Source: Affinundibacterium nitidum
Lineage (GTDB): Bacteria > Pseudomonadota > Gammaproteobacteria > Burkholderiales > Burkholderiaceae_D
Length of the DNA: 64,000 nt
NCBI RefSeq assembly: GCF_014284155.1
Contig: NZ_JACOFZ010000002.1
Span: 62,001 to 126,000 of the forward strand
Direction: 5' to 3'
The translations under genes and the position numbers were made by a program. The notes under the pieces are model-generated. The model was not told where the DNA came from. It searched no databases and saw only the letters and a list, made by a program, of their open reading frames with translations. Positions within the stretch are counted from its first letter, which is position 1, and every line of letters begins with the position of its first letter. This document shows, one piece after another, positions 27,077 to 36,308 of the stretch.

Positions 27077-27688
27077 ATGAAAAAGATCGTAATCGCTCTC
27101 TCTTTGGCAGCAATCGGCACAATCAGCACACAAGCGATGGCACAAGAAGGTACATGGTTGTTGCGCGGTCGCGCAGTCAATATCAGCCCAGCCAATGGCT
27201 CTGATCCAGTGGGCGGCGTTGGCGCAGCAGACCGCATCACAGTCAGCAAAAAAACAATTCCTGAATTCGACGTTTCTTACTTCGTTACACCAAACATCGC
27301 AGCAGAATTGATTTTGACATACCCACAAAAGCACACAGTATATTTGGATGGTGCTGATATCGGTACATTCAAGCACTTGCCACCTACTTTGTCTTTGCAA
27401 TACCACTTCGCACCAACTGGTGACGTGAACCCTTACCTCGGTGCTGGCGTGAACTACACTAACATCTCTTCTGTGAATTTGTTAGGCGGCAAAGGTAGTT
27501 TGGAAAACAATAGCTTCGGTTTGTCTTTGCAAGCTGGTGTTGATTTCAAAATCGACAAAAACTGGTCTTTCAACATCGACGTGAAGAAAGTGCAAATCCG
27601 TAGCGATGTGAAAATCAGCGGCGCTAAAGTCAGCGCAGTGAAAGTAGATCCATTGTTAGTAGGTGTTGGCTTCGGTTACCGCTTCTAA
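27077..27688 (+). CDS. ompW: OmpW-family outer-membrane protein
   Basis: A 203-residue protein with a signal peptide (cleavage after QAMA, about residue 22) and the eight-stranded beta-barrel pattern of OmpW: GTWLLRGRAVNISPANGS near the start, FDVSYFVTPNIAAELILTYPQKH in the middle and the C-terminal FGYRF ending in Phe. GGAA precedes the ATG. OmpW forms a narrow hydrophobic channel in the outer membrane, and its expression often follows oxygen supply, which fits the FNR-like box upstream. Confidence 0.92.
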   Translation: MKKIVIALSLAAIGTISTQAMAQEGTWLLRGRAVNISPANGSDPVGGVGAADRITVSKKTIPEFDVSYFVTPNIAAELILTYPQKHTVYLDGADIGTFKHLPPTLSLQYHFAPTGDVNPYLGAGVNYTNISSVNLLGGKGSLENNSFGLSLQAGVDFKIDKNWSFNIDVKKVQIRSDVKISGAKVSAVKVDPLLVGVGFGYRF

Positions 27689-27725
27689 GCAAGTCCCCTT
27701 GGGCTTAGCGATAGACCTCCTCCCG

Positions 27726-27834
27726 TCGCCAAGCTCACTCAATTTGAGTTTTGGGGTGTGATGAACGCGGCTAACACGACCGCGTTTATCAACACTTTGA
27801 ATCGCCACCCTCTTTTGAGCTTGGCGATTTTTTT
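27726..27834 (+). terminator. ompW 3' region: terminator hairpin with competing upstream arm
   Basis: The proximal hairpin pairs AATCGCCA (27800-27807) with TGGCGATT (27822-27829) and runs into a T tract (27828-27834). An upstream segment TCGCCAAGCTCA (27726-27737) is perfectly complementary to 27816-27827, which includes the terminator's 3' arm. AACGCGG/CCGCGTT (27764-27770 and 27780-27786) forms a small hairpin between. The T tract touches the stop codon of the convergent glcF. Confidence 0.6.
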
Positions 27835-29116
27835 ATGTGCCTGGTTCTGGCGTAATTACCCTGGTTGATTCGGTCGAAATAGACGATGCTTGTAACACTT
27901 CATCAATCAACATAATCCAATGCTGTACTGGTGTTAATGTGCCGCTTTGCAAATGTAATTGGCACGCTATATTGGCCGACACAATTCTGTCTCCACCGCA
28001 CTGTTCAAGATCACGTAATTTCTGGTCGCGTAACTGCAATGAGATAGGAGCCTGCGTTATCGAGTAAGTACCAGCCGATCCGCAACAAAGATGCGCTTGT
28101 CCACAAGTTTTGACTTCCGTACCAAGGTCGCGCAACAAGCCTACGACCACATCTCCAGCTTTCATGCCATGCTGCAAGGTGCATGGCGCGTGCCAGGTAA
28201 TTTTCTCTTCGATTTTCCCACCGTACAGCTCGATTAAGCGCCCACGGAATCCCGACAAATACTGCGACAAATCCAAGGCTTTTTGCGACACTAGTTTTGC
28301 TTTATCGGCATAGTTGGCATCTTCACGTAAGAGTTGGTCATATTCTTGCACCATCAAACCACATCCCGATGCTGTCACCAATATCGCTTCAACACCTTGC
28401 GCAATTAAAGGCCACCAAGCATCGATATTACGTCGCGCTTGTTCGCAAGCGCGTTCAGCATCGCTCAGATGAAGTGCAATGGCTCCGCAACAACCCGCTT
28501 GCTCGACCACCACGGTTTGTACACCACAAGCATCTAGCACGCGAATCGCAGCGGCATTAATTTCAGGCGCCAGCGCGGGTTGTACACAACCGGCTAGCAT
28601 CAACACTTTCTTATTATGAGTTGCAGAAGGCGATGTCAACAATTCTGCTGATGGACGATCTGGAATTTTCTGCGCCAAACTCTTAGGTAGGATCGATTTT
28701 GTTTGCCTGCCGACGTTCAGTGCCAATTGGAACAAACGCGGGTTACTTAGTCCTTGTTTCAATATCGACCGCTTCACCGTGCTGACAATACTACGACCAA
28801 CTTGTTGCTCCACCATATCACGTCCAATTTCTAAGAGACGATGGTATTGAACACCCGAAGGACAAGTCGTTTCGCAGCTGCGACAACTCAAACATCGATC
28901 AAGATGCGATTGAGTTTTGTTTGTCGCCGTTTTGCCTTCTAAGACTTGCTTGATCAAATAGATACGTCCTCGCGGACCATCAAGCTCGTCTCCAAGTAAT
29001 TGATAAGTCGGGCAAGTCGCATTACACATGCCGCAATGTACGCACTGACGCAAGATCGTATCAGCCTCAGCACCAGCGATGGTTTCTTTCAATGCAGGGA
29101 GAATCTGTGTTTGCAT
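27833..29116 (-). CDS. glcF: glycolate oxidase iron-sulfur subunit
   Basis: A 427-residue GlcF protein. Two 4Fe-4S ferredoxin-type motifs lie in the first 80 residues: CVHCGMCNATCP and CLSCRSCETTCP. Two cysteine-rich CCG domains follow, seen as AGCCGAIALHL and HLCCGSAGTYS. It should pass electrons from the GlcD/GlcE flavoprotein toward the respiratory chain during oxidation of glycolate to glyoxylate. It is last in the glcDEF operon, 8 bp after glcE. The C-terminal 20 residues are a non-conserved Ser/Thr-rich tail. Confidence 0.93.
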   Translation of the reverse strand: MQTQILPALKETIAGAEADTILRQCVHCGMCNATCPTYQLLGDELDGPRGRIYLIKQVLEGKTATNKTQSHLDRCLSCRSCETTCPSGVQYHRLLEIGRDMVEQQVGRSIVSTVKRSILKQGLSNPRLFQLALNVGRQTKSILPKSLAQKIPDRPSAELLTSPSATHNKKVLMLAGCVQPALAPEINAAAIRVLDACGVQTVVVEQAGCCGAIALHLSDAERACEQARRNIDAWWPLIAQGVEAILVTASGCGLMVQEYDQLLREDANYADKAKLVSQKALDLSQYLSGFRGRLIELYGGKIEEKITWHAPCTLQHGMKAGDVVVGLLRDLGTEVKTCGQAHLCCGSAGTYSITQAPISLQLRDQKLRDLEQCGGDRIVSANIACQLHLQSGTLTPVQHWIMLIDEVLQASSISTESTRVITPEPGT

Positions 29117-29124
29117 AATCCAAC

Positions 29125-30297
29125 TTATCCCAATTGAGAACCTGCGGTGCGCTTCAGTTGAAACACCGCATGAGGGTCGAACGCTAGGCGTATACCCTCT
29201 TCAATTTTGGCGATTGCTTGAGGTAGCGGCGTAAACACTTCCGTGTCTGAAAGAGCATATCGAAACATGGTGGCATGACCACCCAAATGCCGAGCCATAT
29301 CTCTCACTTTGCTAACATCTTCGTGGGTCCACAACCACCGTTGAGCCCCACCCCACTCGATCATACTCTTGCCGCGCAAACTCAGCGCTGGAGCACTCGA
29401 CGGTAAAGAAAGGCGCCATAAACATAGATCAGGATCTGGTATAAAAAAATGATGTCGCTGTTCGCGGACACTAATCCAAAAATCAATGTCGTCACGTATG
29501 ATTTGACCACCCAAACGCTGCTCTGCAGCTTGCACCGCCGCAGCCGCACCTGACAAACGCACAGTCAAACGCCCGGCGTGATAGCAACTAGCGGAGACCG
29601 GCAACGGCTGTCCAGCCCACTGATTTAACTTCTGCAAAGCATCCACTTCCGACATTGCAAACACCAAATTCGACTCCGCCTGCGGCTTAGGCACTACCTT
29701 GAGTGTCACATCCAACAGTAAACCCAAACTGCCAAGTGCTCCGACCATCAAACGCGAGGCATCATAGCCAGCGACGTTTTTAATGACCTTAGACCCAAAG
29801 CGCAACATCTCTGCACGGCCATTCAGCATCGTTACGCCCAATACGTGATCTTTTACCGCTGCAGCATAGGCACGTCGAGGGCCTGATAAGCCAGAGGCAA
29901 CCATCCCACCAATCGTGGCAGACTCTCCGAAGCTAGGCGGTTCAAAAGCAAACATCTGCCCGTGTTGTGCCAACAATTGCTGCACCTCACTTAGAGGAGT
30001 ACCTCCACGGACACGAATGAAAAGCTCGGAAGGCTCATATTCAATCACACCGCGATAAAGCGTCGTGTGAAGGGTTTCAGCTTCTGGCTCGCGATGCACG
30101 TTGCCGTACCATGATTTTGTATCGCCACCGACAATGCGTAGCTTGCTCTTATTATCTATCGCGTGTTGAATTTGCGCTTGATACTGTTCTACTACCTCGT
30201 CCAATGCGTCTTTCTTCATCGGTGCGGCTGACTTCACTGACGATACATTCGACTGTGATTTGCTAGGTTCCGATTTCTTACGCTTAGTCTTGGCCAT
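29125..30297 (-). CDS. glcE: glycolate oxidase FAD-binding subunit
   Basis: A 390-residue FAD-binding subunit. The FAD PCMH-type domain shows LRIVGGDTKSWYG, RVRGGTPLSEVQQLL and FGESATIGGMVASGLSGPRR. AGGGG just before the ATG at 30297 supports this start, giving an unusual Lys/Ser-rich N-terminal tail of about 26 residues before the conserved region. An internal ATG at 30219 lacks a ribosome site. It lies 13 bp after glcD. Together with GlcD and GlcF it forms the glycolate oxidase complex. Confidence 0.92.
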   Translation of the reverse strand: MAKTKRKKSEPSKSQSNVSSVKSAAPMKKDALDEVVEQYQAQIQHAIDNKSKLRIVGGDTKSWYGNVHREPEAETLHTTLYRGVIEYEPSELFIRVRGGTPLSEVQQLLAQHGQMFAFEPPSFGESATIGGMVASGLSGPRRAYAAAVKDHVLGVTMLNGRAEMLRFGSKVIKNVAGYDASRLMVGALGSLGLLLDVTLKVVPKPQAESNLVFAMSEVDALQKLNQWAGQPLPVSASCYHAGRLTVRLSGAAAAVQAAEQRLGGQIIRDDIDFWISVREQRHHFFIPDPDLCLWRLSLPSSAPALSLRGKSMIEWGGAQRWLWTHEDVSKVRDMARHLGGHATMFRYALSDTEVFTPLPQAIAKIEEGIRLAFDPHAVFQLKRTAGSQLG

Positions 30298-30310
30298 GAC
30301 CCCTAATTCC

Positions 30311-31786
30311 TTAAAAACGTTCAAGGTGAGGGAACTTGAGCTGGCCTTGTGAGACCCGCATACGCCCGTATTCTGCACAGCGCTGCAAACTAGGTATTCC
30401 CTTCCCTGGGTTCAATAAAGACTTAGGATCAAATGCCGCTTTCAGCGCAAAGAAAGTGTTCAGCTCAGCAGCATTAAATTGCACACACATCGAATTGAGT
30501 TTTTCCACACCAACGCCATGCTCACCTGTAATGCTGCCACCAAGCTCAACGCATAATTCAAGAATATCGGCCCCAAAAGCTTCTGCCTTTTCGAAGGAAC
30601 CTTCTTGATTGGCATCAAACAAAATCAGAGGGTGTAAATTGCCGTCACCCGCATGAAACACATTGGCACATACCAAACCATATTTTTTTTCCATCTGTCC
30701 AATGGCAAGTAAGACTTGCGCCAAATGTTGACGGGGAATCGTGCCATCGACACTGTAGTAATCTGGAGAGATTCGACCAGCGGCTGGAAATGCATTCTTA
30801 CGACCAGACCAAAATTTTAAACGTTCCTGCTCACTAAACGACACCCGTAATGCGCTAGCACCAGCATCATTCAACACCTGACTCATACGCGCTATTTCTT
30901 CGCCGACCTCTTCTATAGTACCGTCTGCTTCGCACAATAAAATAGCCTTAGCGTTCAAGTCATAACCTGCCTTCACAAACGGCTCGACCATCCGCACTGA
31001 AGTCTGATCCATCATCTCCAATGCGGCAGGAATAATGCCTTGTGCAATGACAGCAGCGACCGCATTGCCAGCTTTTTGAATATCATCAAACGAAGCTAGG
31101 ATGACCTGCGCAGTTGGTGCTTTTGGAATCAGTTTGACTGTGATTTCAGTAACAATGCCGAGCATTCCTTCAGAACCAATAAACAGTGATAACAAATCTA
31201 AGCCGGGCGCGTCTAACGATTCGCCGCCCAACTCCAAGATATCGCCATCAATAGTGATGACACGCACGCGTAAGACATTGTGAACTGTCAGCCCATATTT
31301 CAAACAATGCACACCGCCCGCATTCTCAGCCACATTCCCGCCAATTGTGCAGGCAAGTTGAGATGAAGGGTCGGGTGCGTAGTAAAGGCCTGCATGTGCA
31401 GCGGCATCAGAAATAGCGAGGTTACGTACACCCGGCTGCACCACTGCAACCCTCGCGCTTGGGTCAAGTCGGATCAAGCGATTGAGTTTAGCTGTGGAGA
31501 GAACCAGCCCATTGGCAATAGGCATGGCGCCGCCCGATAGGCCAGTCCCTGCGCCACGCGGTACGATAGGCAATTGAAACTGGCGACAAACTTGTAAGAT
31601 CCCAATAATTTGTTCTTCGTTTTCAGGCAACGTCACAATCATCGGTAGCTGACGATAGGTCGTTAGCGAATCGCATTCATAAGGACGCGTATCTTCAGCA
31701 TCAGACAATATGCAATGACGCGGCAAGATGCGTCTTAAGGCTTTCACCACTTCTGTTGGGTCAACTTGTTTGCTGCCACTATCCAT
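30311..31786 (-). CDS. glcD: glycolate oxidase catalytic flavoprotein subunit
   Basis: A 491-residue FAD-linked oxidase. The N-terminal FAD-binding motif is PRGAGTGLSGGAMPIANG, and the C-terminal FAD-oxidase domain includes NVFHAGDGNLHPLILFD and GGSITGEHGVGVEK, with the active-site His residues of this family. The ATG at 31786 is used rather than the TTG two codons earlier. It is the first gene of glcDEF; no GlcC-type regulator is next to it. The reaction is (R)-2-hydroxyacid (glycolate, D-lactate) to 2-oxoacid. Confidence 0.93.
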   Translation of the reverse strand: MDSGSKQVDPTEVVKALRRILPRHCILSDAEDTRPYECDSLTTYRQLPMIVTLPENEEQIIGILQVCRQFQLPIVPRGAGTGLSGGAMPIANGLVLSTAKLNRLIRLDPSARVAVVQPGVRNLAISDAAAHAGLYYAPDPSSQLACTIGGNVAENAGGVHCLKYGLTVHNVLRVRVITIDGDILELGGESLDAPGLDLLSLFIGSEGMLGIVTEITVKLIPKAPTAQVILASFDDIQKAGNAVAAVIAQGIIPAALEMMDQTSVRMVEPFVKAGYDLNAKAILLCEADGTIEEVGEEIARMSQVLNDAGASALRVSFSEQERLKFWSGRKNAFPAAGRISPDYYSVDGTIPRQHLAQVLLAIGQMEKKYGLVCANVFHAGDGNLHPLILFDANQEGSFEKAEAFGADILELCVELGGSITGEHGVGVEKLNSMCVQFNAAELNTFFALKAAFDPKSLLNPGKGIPSLQRCAEYGRMRVSQGQLKFPHLERF

Positions 31787-31920
31787 CTGCAAATCTCTTT
31801 TGCTAATTCAGAAGTTCATTCTTTGACCGGTCGCTGCCTGAAGTTCTGTGGGCCGCATTATCGTTGCTAATGAGTGTAACTGTTGCCAAGGTACTTGTGC
31901 GACACAAATAATTTCTGAAT

Positions 31921-31949
31921 AAAAAAAAGACGCCGCAGCGTCTTTTTTT
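31921..31949. terminator. intrinsic terminator after erpA operon
   Basis: GACGC (31929-31933) and GCGTC (31938-31942) with flanking A and T runs of seven or more form a symmetric terminator. It lies 33 bp past the erpA stop on the minus strand and upstream of glcD, so it separates the two operons. Confidence 0.85.
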
Positions 31950-31981
31950 GTTGTATCTCGATTAGCTCAAAAGTTTGGCAC

Positions 31982-32332
31982 TTATACCGAGAAAGATGAT
32001 CCACATCCGCATGTCGATTGAGCGTTTGGATTCTTGATCACAAACTGTGCGCCTTCAAGATCATCTTTATAGTCGATTTCAGCACCGACCAAATATTGAT
32101 AACTCATCGCATCGATCAATAACTGCACGCCATTTTTGTCCATAATGGTGTCGTCTTCGTTCGTAATCTCATCGAAGGTAAAACCATATTGAAAACCAGA
32201 GCAACCACCGCCTTGCACAAACACGCGGAGTTTCAAATCTGGGTTGCCTTCTTCTTCGATCAGTTGCGCAACTTTAGAAGCAGCGCTATCTGTGAAGATA
32301 ATTGGGGATGGCATGTCGGTAACAGCGTTCAT
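31982..32332 (-). CDS. erpA: iron-sulfur cluster insertion protein ErpA
   Basis: A 116-residue A-type iron-sulfur carrier. The three ligand cysteines are Cys44 in [11 protein letters not shown] and Cys108 and Cys110 in [11 protein letters not shown]. The ATG at 32332 follows an AGGAG ribosome site; a TTG at 32347 is not needed. ErpA hands 4Fe-4S clusters to apoproteins such as IspG/IspH. It is last in the argC-DUF6776-like-bactofilin-erpA series. Confidence 0.95.
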   Translation of the reverse strand: MNAVTDMPSPIIFTDSAASKVAQLIEEEGNPDLKLRVFVQGGGCSGFQYGFTFDEITNEDDTIMDKNGVQLLIDAMSYQYLVGAEIDYKDDLEGAQFVIKNPNAQSTCGCGSSFSV

Positions 32333-32388
32333 GATGTACTCCTGCAATAGTTCAGTTCAGACTCGTATTATAGACGGTATTCGATGAA

Positions 32389-32775
32389 CTAGTTGGAAGC
32401 GGCTAATTTCAAGACAGGCTCGGCAACTTGATCATGTGCCAACTTGCCGGAAACTAAAGCACCATTCATCATTTCCAAGGCTTTATAGTGCACGTCGCCA
32501 GAAATACGGGCTTTACTTTGCAATTCAATCAACTCTGTCGAAATTACCGGGCCATTGATCACACCGTTCACCACGACGTGGCCAGCGCGTACTTCTCCAT
32601 CAATGACGGCTTGTTCGGAAATCACCAAAATACTCGGTGTACCCGCTTCAGCAATCACATTGCCGGTAACGTGACCATCAATGCGCAAACCGCCTTTGAA
32701 GTGAATATCGCCTTCGATATTTGTAGACGCACCAATCAAACTGTCGATGGTACTTTTGTTCTTTGACTTAAACAT
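32389..32775 (-). CDS. bactofilin (polymer-forming cytoskeletal protein)
   Basis: A 128-residue bactofilin: a short basic tail (MFKSKNKSTID) is followed by a right-handed beta-helix core with repeating hydrophobic/Gly patterns, GDIHFKGGLRIDGHVTGNV and DGEVRAGHVVVNGVINGPV. Bactofilins polymerise without nucleotide and position wall or envelope machinery. It sits between erpA and a membrane coiled-coil gene, and these genes travel together in Burkholderiales. Confidence 0.9.
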   Translation of the reverse strand: MFKSKNKSTIDSLIGASTNIEGDIHFKGGLRIDGHVTGNVIAEAGTPSILVISEQAVIDGEVRAGHVVVNGVINGPVISTELIELQSKARISGDVHYKALEMMNGALVSGKLAHDQVAEPVLKLAASN

Positions 32776-32858
32776 GCAAACTCCTCTATCTTTTTTAGAA
32801 TATTGACAGTGTTTAACGAGGGTATTTGAGACAAAGGACTAAACTCAAGACTCAACTT

Positions 32859-33581
32859 TTATAAGCTGACTGCTTGTTTTGCCCTTAACTCACCCTTCTC
32901 CAGAACTGTCATTTGTACTGATTTGACGACTGCCCCTTCAGGCAAAGCGATTACCCCTTCGACTCTTTGATAGTGCTTAAAAGAGAGTTTCAACTTTGCT
33001 GCATCACCCGCTTTCGGATCGGGGAATTCCATCATAACAGGTTTACCACCTTGAACTAATGTCAGGCTGATATGCATTTCACCAGAAAATTCACGAATTG
33101 CTTTCCCACCTTGCATGACTAAAGCGCGATATCTCAACTGCGATGGACCTGCAGCTTCAATCTTGGTATTTTGCAAAGTAATACCCTGCGGACGGCTCGC
33201 AGATGGCATCAAGCTTTCAAAGAATGCCAAGTCATCTTTAATTTTGTTGTTCTCGGCAGTCAACGTATTGATCTGATCGGTAAGCTGCTTCTGGACCGAT
33301 TTCTCAATGTTTTGCTGGCTCTCAATCGTCGCAGCCGCCGCCAATAGCTTTTCCCGCTCCGCGGTGAGATCCGTAATTTTTTCTTGAAGCTGGCTGATTT
33401 GCTCGGGAGAAAATTTCGGGCCGAAAGCAAAATTCCGCCCCATCTCATAGGTCCACATTGCGATCGCCCCACCCACGCCAATCACCGCAGCAATAAAGGC
33501 AAACTTAATCGGCCACGGTACGTGCTGATTGATCGTCATTTTGGACGCCACAAGGCGTCGCTTCCAGAATTTTTTAATCAT
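32859..33581 (-). CDS. membrane-anchored coiled-coil protein (DUF6776-like)
   Basis: A 240-residue protein with one membrane helix near residues 27-47, a long coiled coil (about 58-122, rich in Glu/Gln/Lys heptads) and a C-terminal beta-rich domain containing SLTLVQGGKPVMMEFP. The topology places the C-terminal domain in the periplasm. Its ATG shares the A of the argC TAA (TAATG), so it is translationally coupled to argC. Its place before a bactofilin gene suggests a membrane partner for the bactofilin filament; this is inference. Confidence 0.75.
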   Translation of the reverse strand: MIKKFWKRRLVASKMTINQHVPWPIKFAFIAAVIGVGGAIAMWTYEMGRNFAFGPKFSPEQISQLQEKITDLTAEREKLLAAAATIESQQNIEKSVQKQLTDQINTLTAENNKIKDDLAFFESLMPSASRPQGITLQNTKIEAAGPSQLRYRALVMQGGKAIREFSGEMHISLTLVQGGKPVMMEFPDPKAGDAAKLKLSFKHYQRVEGVIALPEGAVVKSVQMTVLEKGELRAKQAVSL

Positions 33582-34627
33582 TATGGATTGATAGGCACGT
33601 GATTCAAGCCAGTTGTTTCATCGAGCCCGAACATCAAGTTCATACATTGAACAGCCTGCCCTGAAGCACCCTTCACCAAATTATCCTGCACCACCAAAAT
33701 CACCACTGTCTTTCCGTTGCCTGGGCGGTGCAAAGCCAAGCGAAGTATATTTGAAGCACGTGTTGACCGTGTTTCTGGATGAGAACCGAATGGCATCACA
33801 TCCACAAAGGCTTCATCTTTATATGCATTTTCAAACAAAGCCTGTAACGCTTCATTACTCATGCTTAGTGCACTATCTTTCAACTGCGCGTACAAAGTAG
33901 AGTGCATGCCACGAATCATAGGCACTAAATGCGGAGTGAACAAAAGACCAACTTTGTCACTGGTGAGTCTTTGCAACTGTTCTATCGTTTCGGGTGTGTG
34001 GCGATGACCAGAAACACCGTAGGCTTTGAAGCTGTCACTCGTCTCTGAAAACAAAATACCAATTTCAGCTTTGCGTCCCGCACCAGATACACCCGATTTA
34101 CAGTCTGCAATCAAATTACTCGCATCGATTACACCTGCTTTCAGCAAAGGCGCAAAACCAAGTTGCATAGTAGTTGGATAGCATCCAGGGTTACCAATAA
34201 GGCGCGCTGACTTGATTTGTTCGCGATTCAGTTCTGGCAATCCATATACGGCTTCTGGCAAATGTTCTGTACAGGTGTGTGACATGCCATACCATTTCTC
34301 AAACTGCGCCACATCTTGCAGGCGAAAGTCCGCAGCAAGATCGATCACTTTCACGCCGTTCGCCAATAGTTCTGGTGCCTGAGCCATGGCCACACCGTGT
34401 GGTGTCGCGAAAAACACGACATCGCATTCATTCAAATTCGCTTTATCAGGTGAGGAAAACGCAAGATTAACGCGGCCGCGCAAGGACGGATACATCTGTG
34501 CGACTGGCACGCCATCTTCCTTGCGAGAGGTAATAGCCGTTAGCTCGGCATGCGGATGGGTTGCCAAGATACGTAACAACTCCACACCTGTATAACCTGT
34601 GCCACCGACAATACCAATTTTGATCAT
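33581..34627 (-). CDS. argC: N-acetyl-gamma-glutamyl-phosphate reductase
   Basis: A 348-residue enzyme of arginine biosynthesis, reducing N-acetylglutamyl phosphate with NADPH. The dinucleotide-binding motif [15 protein letters not shown] is at the N-terminus, the catalytic Cys is in [10 protein letters not shown] and the active-site His in [10 protein letters not shown]. The ATG at 34627 gives the standard start; six residues upstream in frame are not conserved. It is first in the operon with DUF6776-like, bactofilin and erpA. Confidence 0.95.
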   Translation of the reverse strand: MIKIGIVGGTGYTGVELLRILATHPHAELTAITSRKEDGVPVAQMYPSLRGRVNLAFSSPDKANLNECDVVFFATPHGVAMAQAPELLANGVKVIDLAADFRLQDVAQFEKWYGMSHTCTEHLPEAVYGLPELNREQIKSARLIGNPGCYPTTMQLGFAPLLKAGVIDASNLIADCKSGVSGAGRKAEIGILFSETSDSFKAYGVSGHRHTPETIEQLQRLTSDKVGLLFTPHLVPMIRGMHSTLYAQLKDSALSMSNEALQALFENAYKDEAFVDVMPFGSHPETRSTRASNILRLALHRPGNGKTVVILVVQDNLVKGASGQAVQCMNLMFGLDETTGLNHVPINP

Positions 34628-34770
34628 GTTACGTATCCTAAACAAAGCAAAAACAAAGCAAAAATAGCGCTACAAATTGTGCGCCTATTCTAGCAGTTGA
34701 TTAAAAATTACTGCGCAAAAATATCAAGCTAAAAGGCGAATAATTCCTCAAATCAAGCAAATAGGCGAAA

Positions 34771-34800
34771 AAAAAGCTGCCAAAAATGGCAGCTTTTTTC
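34771..34800. terminator. intrinsic terminator after rpsI
   Basis: AGCTGCCA (34775-34782) and TGGCAGCT (34787-34794) pair perfectly with an AAAA loop; A and T runs flank both sides. It lies 45 bp past the rpsI stop on the minus strand and separates rplM-rpsI from argC. Confidence 0.88.
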
Positions 34801-34839
34801 TTTCCAGCGGAATACTGATTTTCGAAAAAATGCAGTAGA

Positions 34840-35232
34840 TTAACGCTTGGAGAATTGCTTTGCGCGACGTGCTTTGCGCAAACCAACTTTTTTACGTTCA
34901 ACTTCACGAGCATCACGTGTTACGAAGCCAGCATTAGACAATGCAGATTTCAAACTTGCGTCATAGTCGATCAAAGCACGTGTGATACCGTGACGAACTG
35001 CACCGTATTGGCCGGATTCACCGCCACCGTGTACGTTCACCATGATATCGAATGTTTCGAGGTGGTTAGTCAACTCGAGTGGTTGACGGATAACCATCAA
35101 GCCAGTTTCGCGAGAGAAATATTCGTTAGCTGGTTTGCCGTTAACGACAATCTTGCCGCTACCTGTTTTCAGGAATACGCGAGCAACTGCGCTCTTGCGA
35201 CGGCCAGTTCCGTAGTTGTAATTACCGATCAT
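34840..35232 (-). CDS. rpsI: 30S ribosomal protein S9
   Basis: A 130-residue S9 protein with the family start [18 protein letters not shown], the central [17 protein letters not shown] and the basic C-terminal tail ending in Lys-Arg that reaches the P-site tRNA. It is 9 bp after rplM, the near-universal order. Confidence 0.98.
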   Translation of the reverse strand: MIGNYNYGTGRRKSAVARVFLKTGSGKIVVNGKPANEYFSRETGLMVIRQPLELTNHLETFDIMVNVHGGGESGQYGAVRHGITRALIDYDASLKSALSNAGFVTRDAREVERKKVGLRKARRAKQFSKR

Positions 35233-35241
35233 GGCTATTCC

Positions 35242-35670
35242 TTAGATGTCGAGTACTTGTGGTTGCTGAGCAGCGTGCGGATGCGTTGCATCTGCGTACA
35301 CTTTCAACTTCTTGATCATTGCGTAACCGAGTGGGCCTTTTGGCAACATGCCTTTAACAGCCTTCTCTAATGCGCGGCCTGGGAAGCGAGCTTGCATCTT
35401 TTGGAAGTTCGTTTCATAGATACCACCTGGGTATCCAGAATGACGGTAGTAAACTTTGTTCAGAGCTTTAGTACCAGTCACGCGCAATTTAGATGCGTTC
35501 ACAACAACGATAAAATCGCCTGTGTCTACGTGTGGTGTAAATTCTGGTTTATGCTTGCCGCGTAAACGGAGTGCCACTTCGCTGGCAACACGTCCGAGAA
35601 CTTTGTCTGTCGCGTCAATCACGAACCAGTCGCGCTGAACCTCATGGCCCTTAGCGGAAAAGGTTTTCAT
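35242..35670 (-). CDS. rplM: 50S ribosomal protein L13
   Basis: A 142-residue L13 with full-length family features: [31 protein letters not shown] and [18 protein letters not shown]. First gene of the rplM-rpsI operon. In E. coli L13 represses its own operon through the mRNA leader; the 35671-35780 region would be the equivalent leader here. Confidence 0.98.
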   Translation of the reverse strand: MKTFSAKGHEVQRDWFVIDATDKVLGRVASEVALRLRGKHKPEFTPHVDTGDFIVVVNASKLRVTGTKALNKVYYRHSGYPGGIYETNFQKMQARFPGRALEKAVKGMLPKGPLGYAMIKKLKVYADATHPHAAQQPQVLDI

Positions 35671-36308
35671 GTTGAATCCTAATAAAAAGAAATAAAAAAC
35701 ACCCTGTTTGCGGTGGTTCTGTCTATGAAACTAACAGACGCTCCCTTGTTAAATTCTCTCGTGGGTGAGTAGAGAGTCGGAAATTATAGTATTTTCAAAG
35801 ACTTAGTGCAAGCTCTGTTTAAAAAACAGGCAGCCAACCCTTGTTTTCTTGCTGAAAATGTCGCCACGACAAAACAAACAGGCAAAAAAAACCCGAAGTC
35901 CGGCTTCGGGGAGAAGTCACTTGGAGTGACGGAGGAGATTGCGTGAAGATTGAAACAGGTATTACCGGCAAAAACAAAGTTCACAACTCATAGTAGGACA
36001 AACACTAGGATTAATCCAGAGAAACTTAATGCTATTTGGAAAGTATCGCTTTTCGCACCCAAGAGTACCGAAAAACGCCCCGAAACATACACTTAACAGT
36101 TTTTTTACACGTAAAATAACACCATTTTCCAGATGGAAAGATCGTGCTAAACGGTCTCAAGCTAAAAATATTAAATTTCTTTTAAGGGTGTTTGTCCTAC
36201 ACTTCCCGAATCTTTTACCTTTTCTCTCATCACTAGAATCCCACTGGCCGGAAAACCAGGGTGCACGCAAACAGGTAAAATAGAATTTTTTATCTTGCAG
36301 GGGCAAAA
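35671..36308. other. long intergenic region between rplM and osmC-type gene
   Basis: About 640 bp with no convincing protein gene. The rplM leader occupies the left end, a candidate small RNA with a strong terminator lies at 35884-35955, and the osmC promoter must lie at the right end. The middle (36060-36200) is AT-rich with nothing recognised. Confidence 0.6.
35884..35955 (-). ncRNA. candidate small RNA with anti-Shine-Dalgarno segments
   Basis: On the minus strand the segment reads TCTCCTCC (35931-35938), a GTCAC/GTGAC hairpin (35916-35930), CTTCTCCCC, then a hairpin of CCCGAAG/CTTCGGG (35892-35910) running into seven U. That is a compact transcript with a textbook terminator and no upstream gene on that strand to terminate. 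A weak -35/-10 pair (TTGTGA, 16 nt, TAATAC) lies around 35958-35985. Pyrimidine-rich CUCCUCC loops are known in proteobacterial trans-acting small RNAs. On the plus strand the same bases look like GGAGGAG before a 16-codon GTG reading frame at 35943, so the strand is not certain. Confidence 0.45.

Noticed and set aside
34855-35370. Open frame of 171 codons opposite rpsI and rplM
   Set aside because: It runs antisense to two ribosomal protein genes and its sequence follows from their codon bias.
35784-35984. Minus-strand 66-codon frame through the rplM upstream region
   Set aside because: It spans the strong terminator hairpin and the candidate small RNA and has no ribosome site or recognisable sequence.
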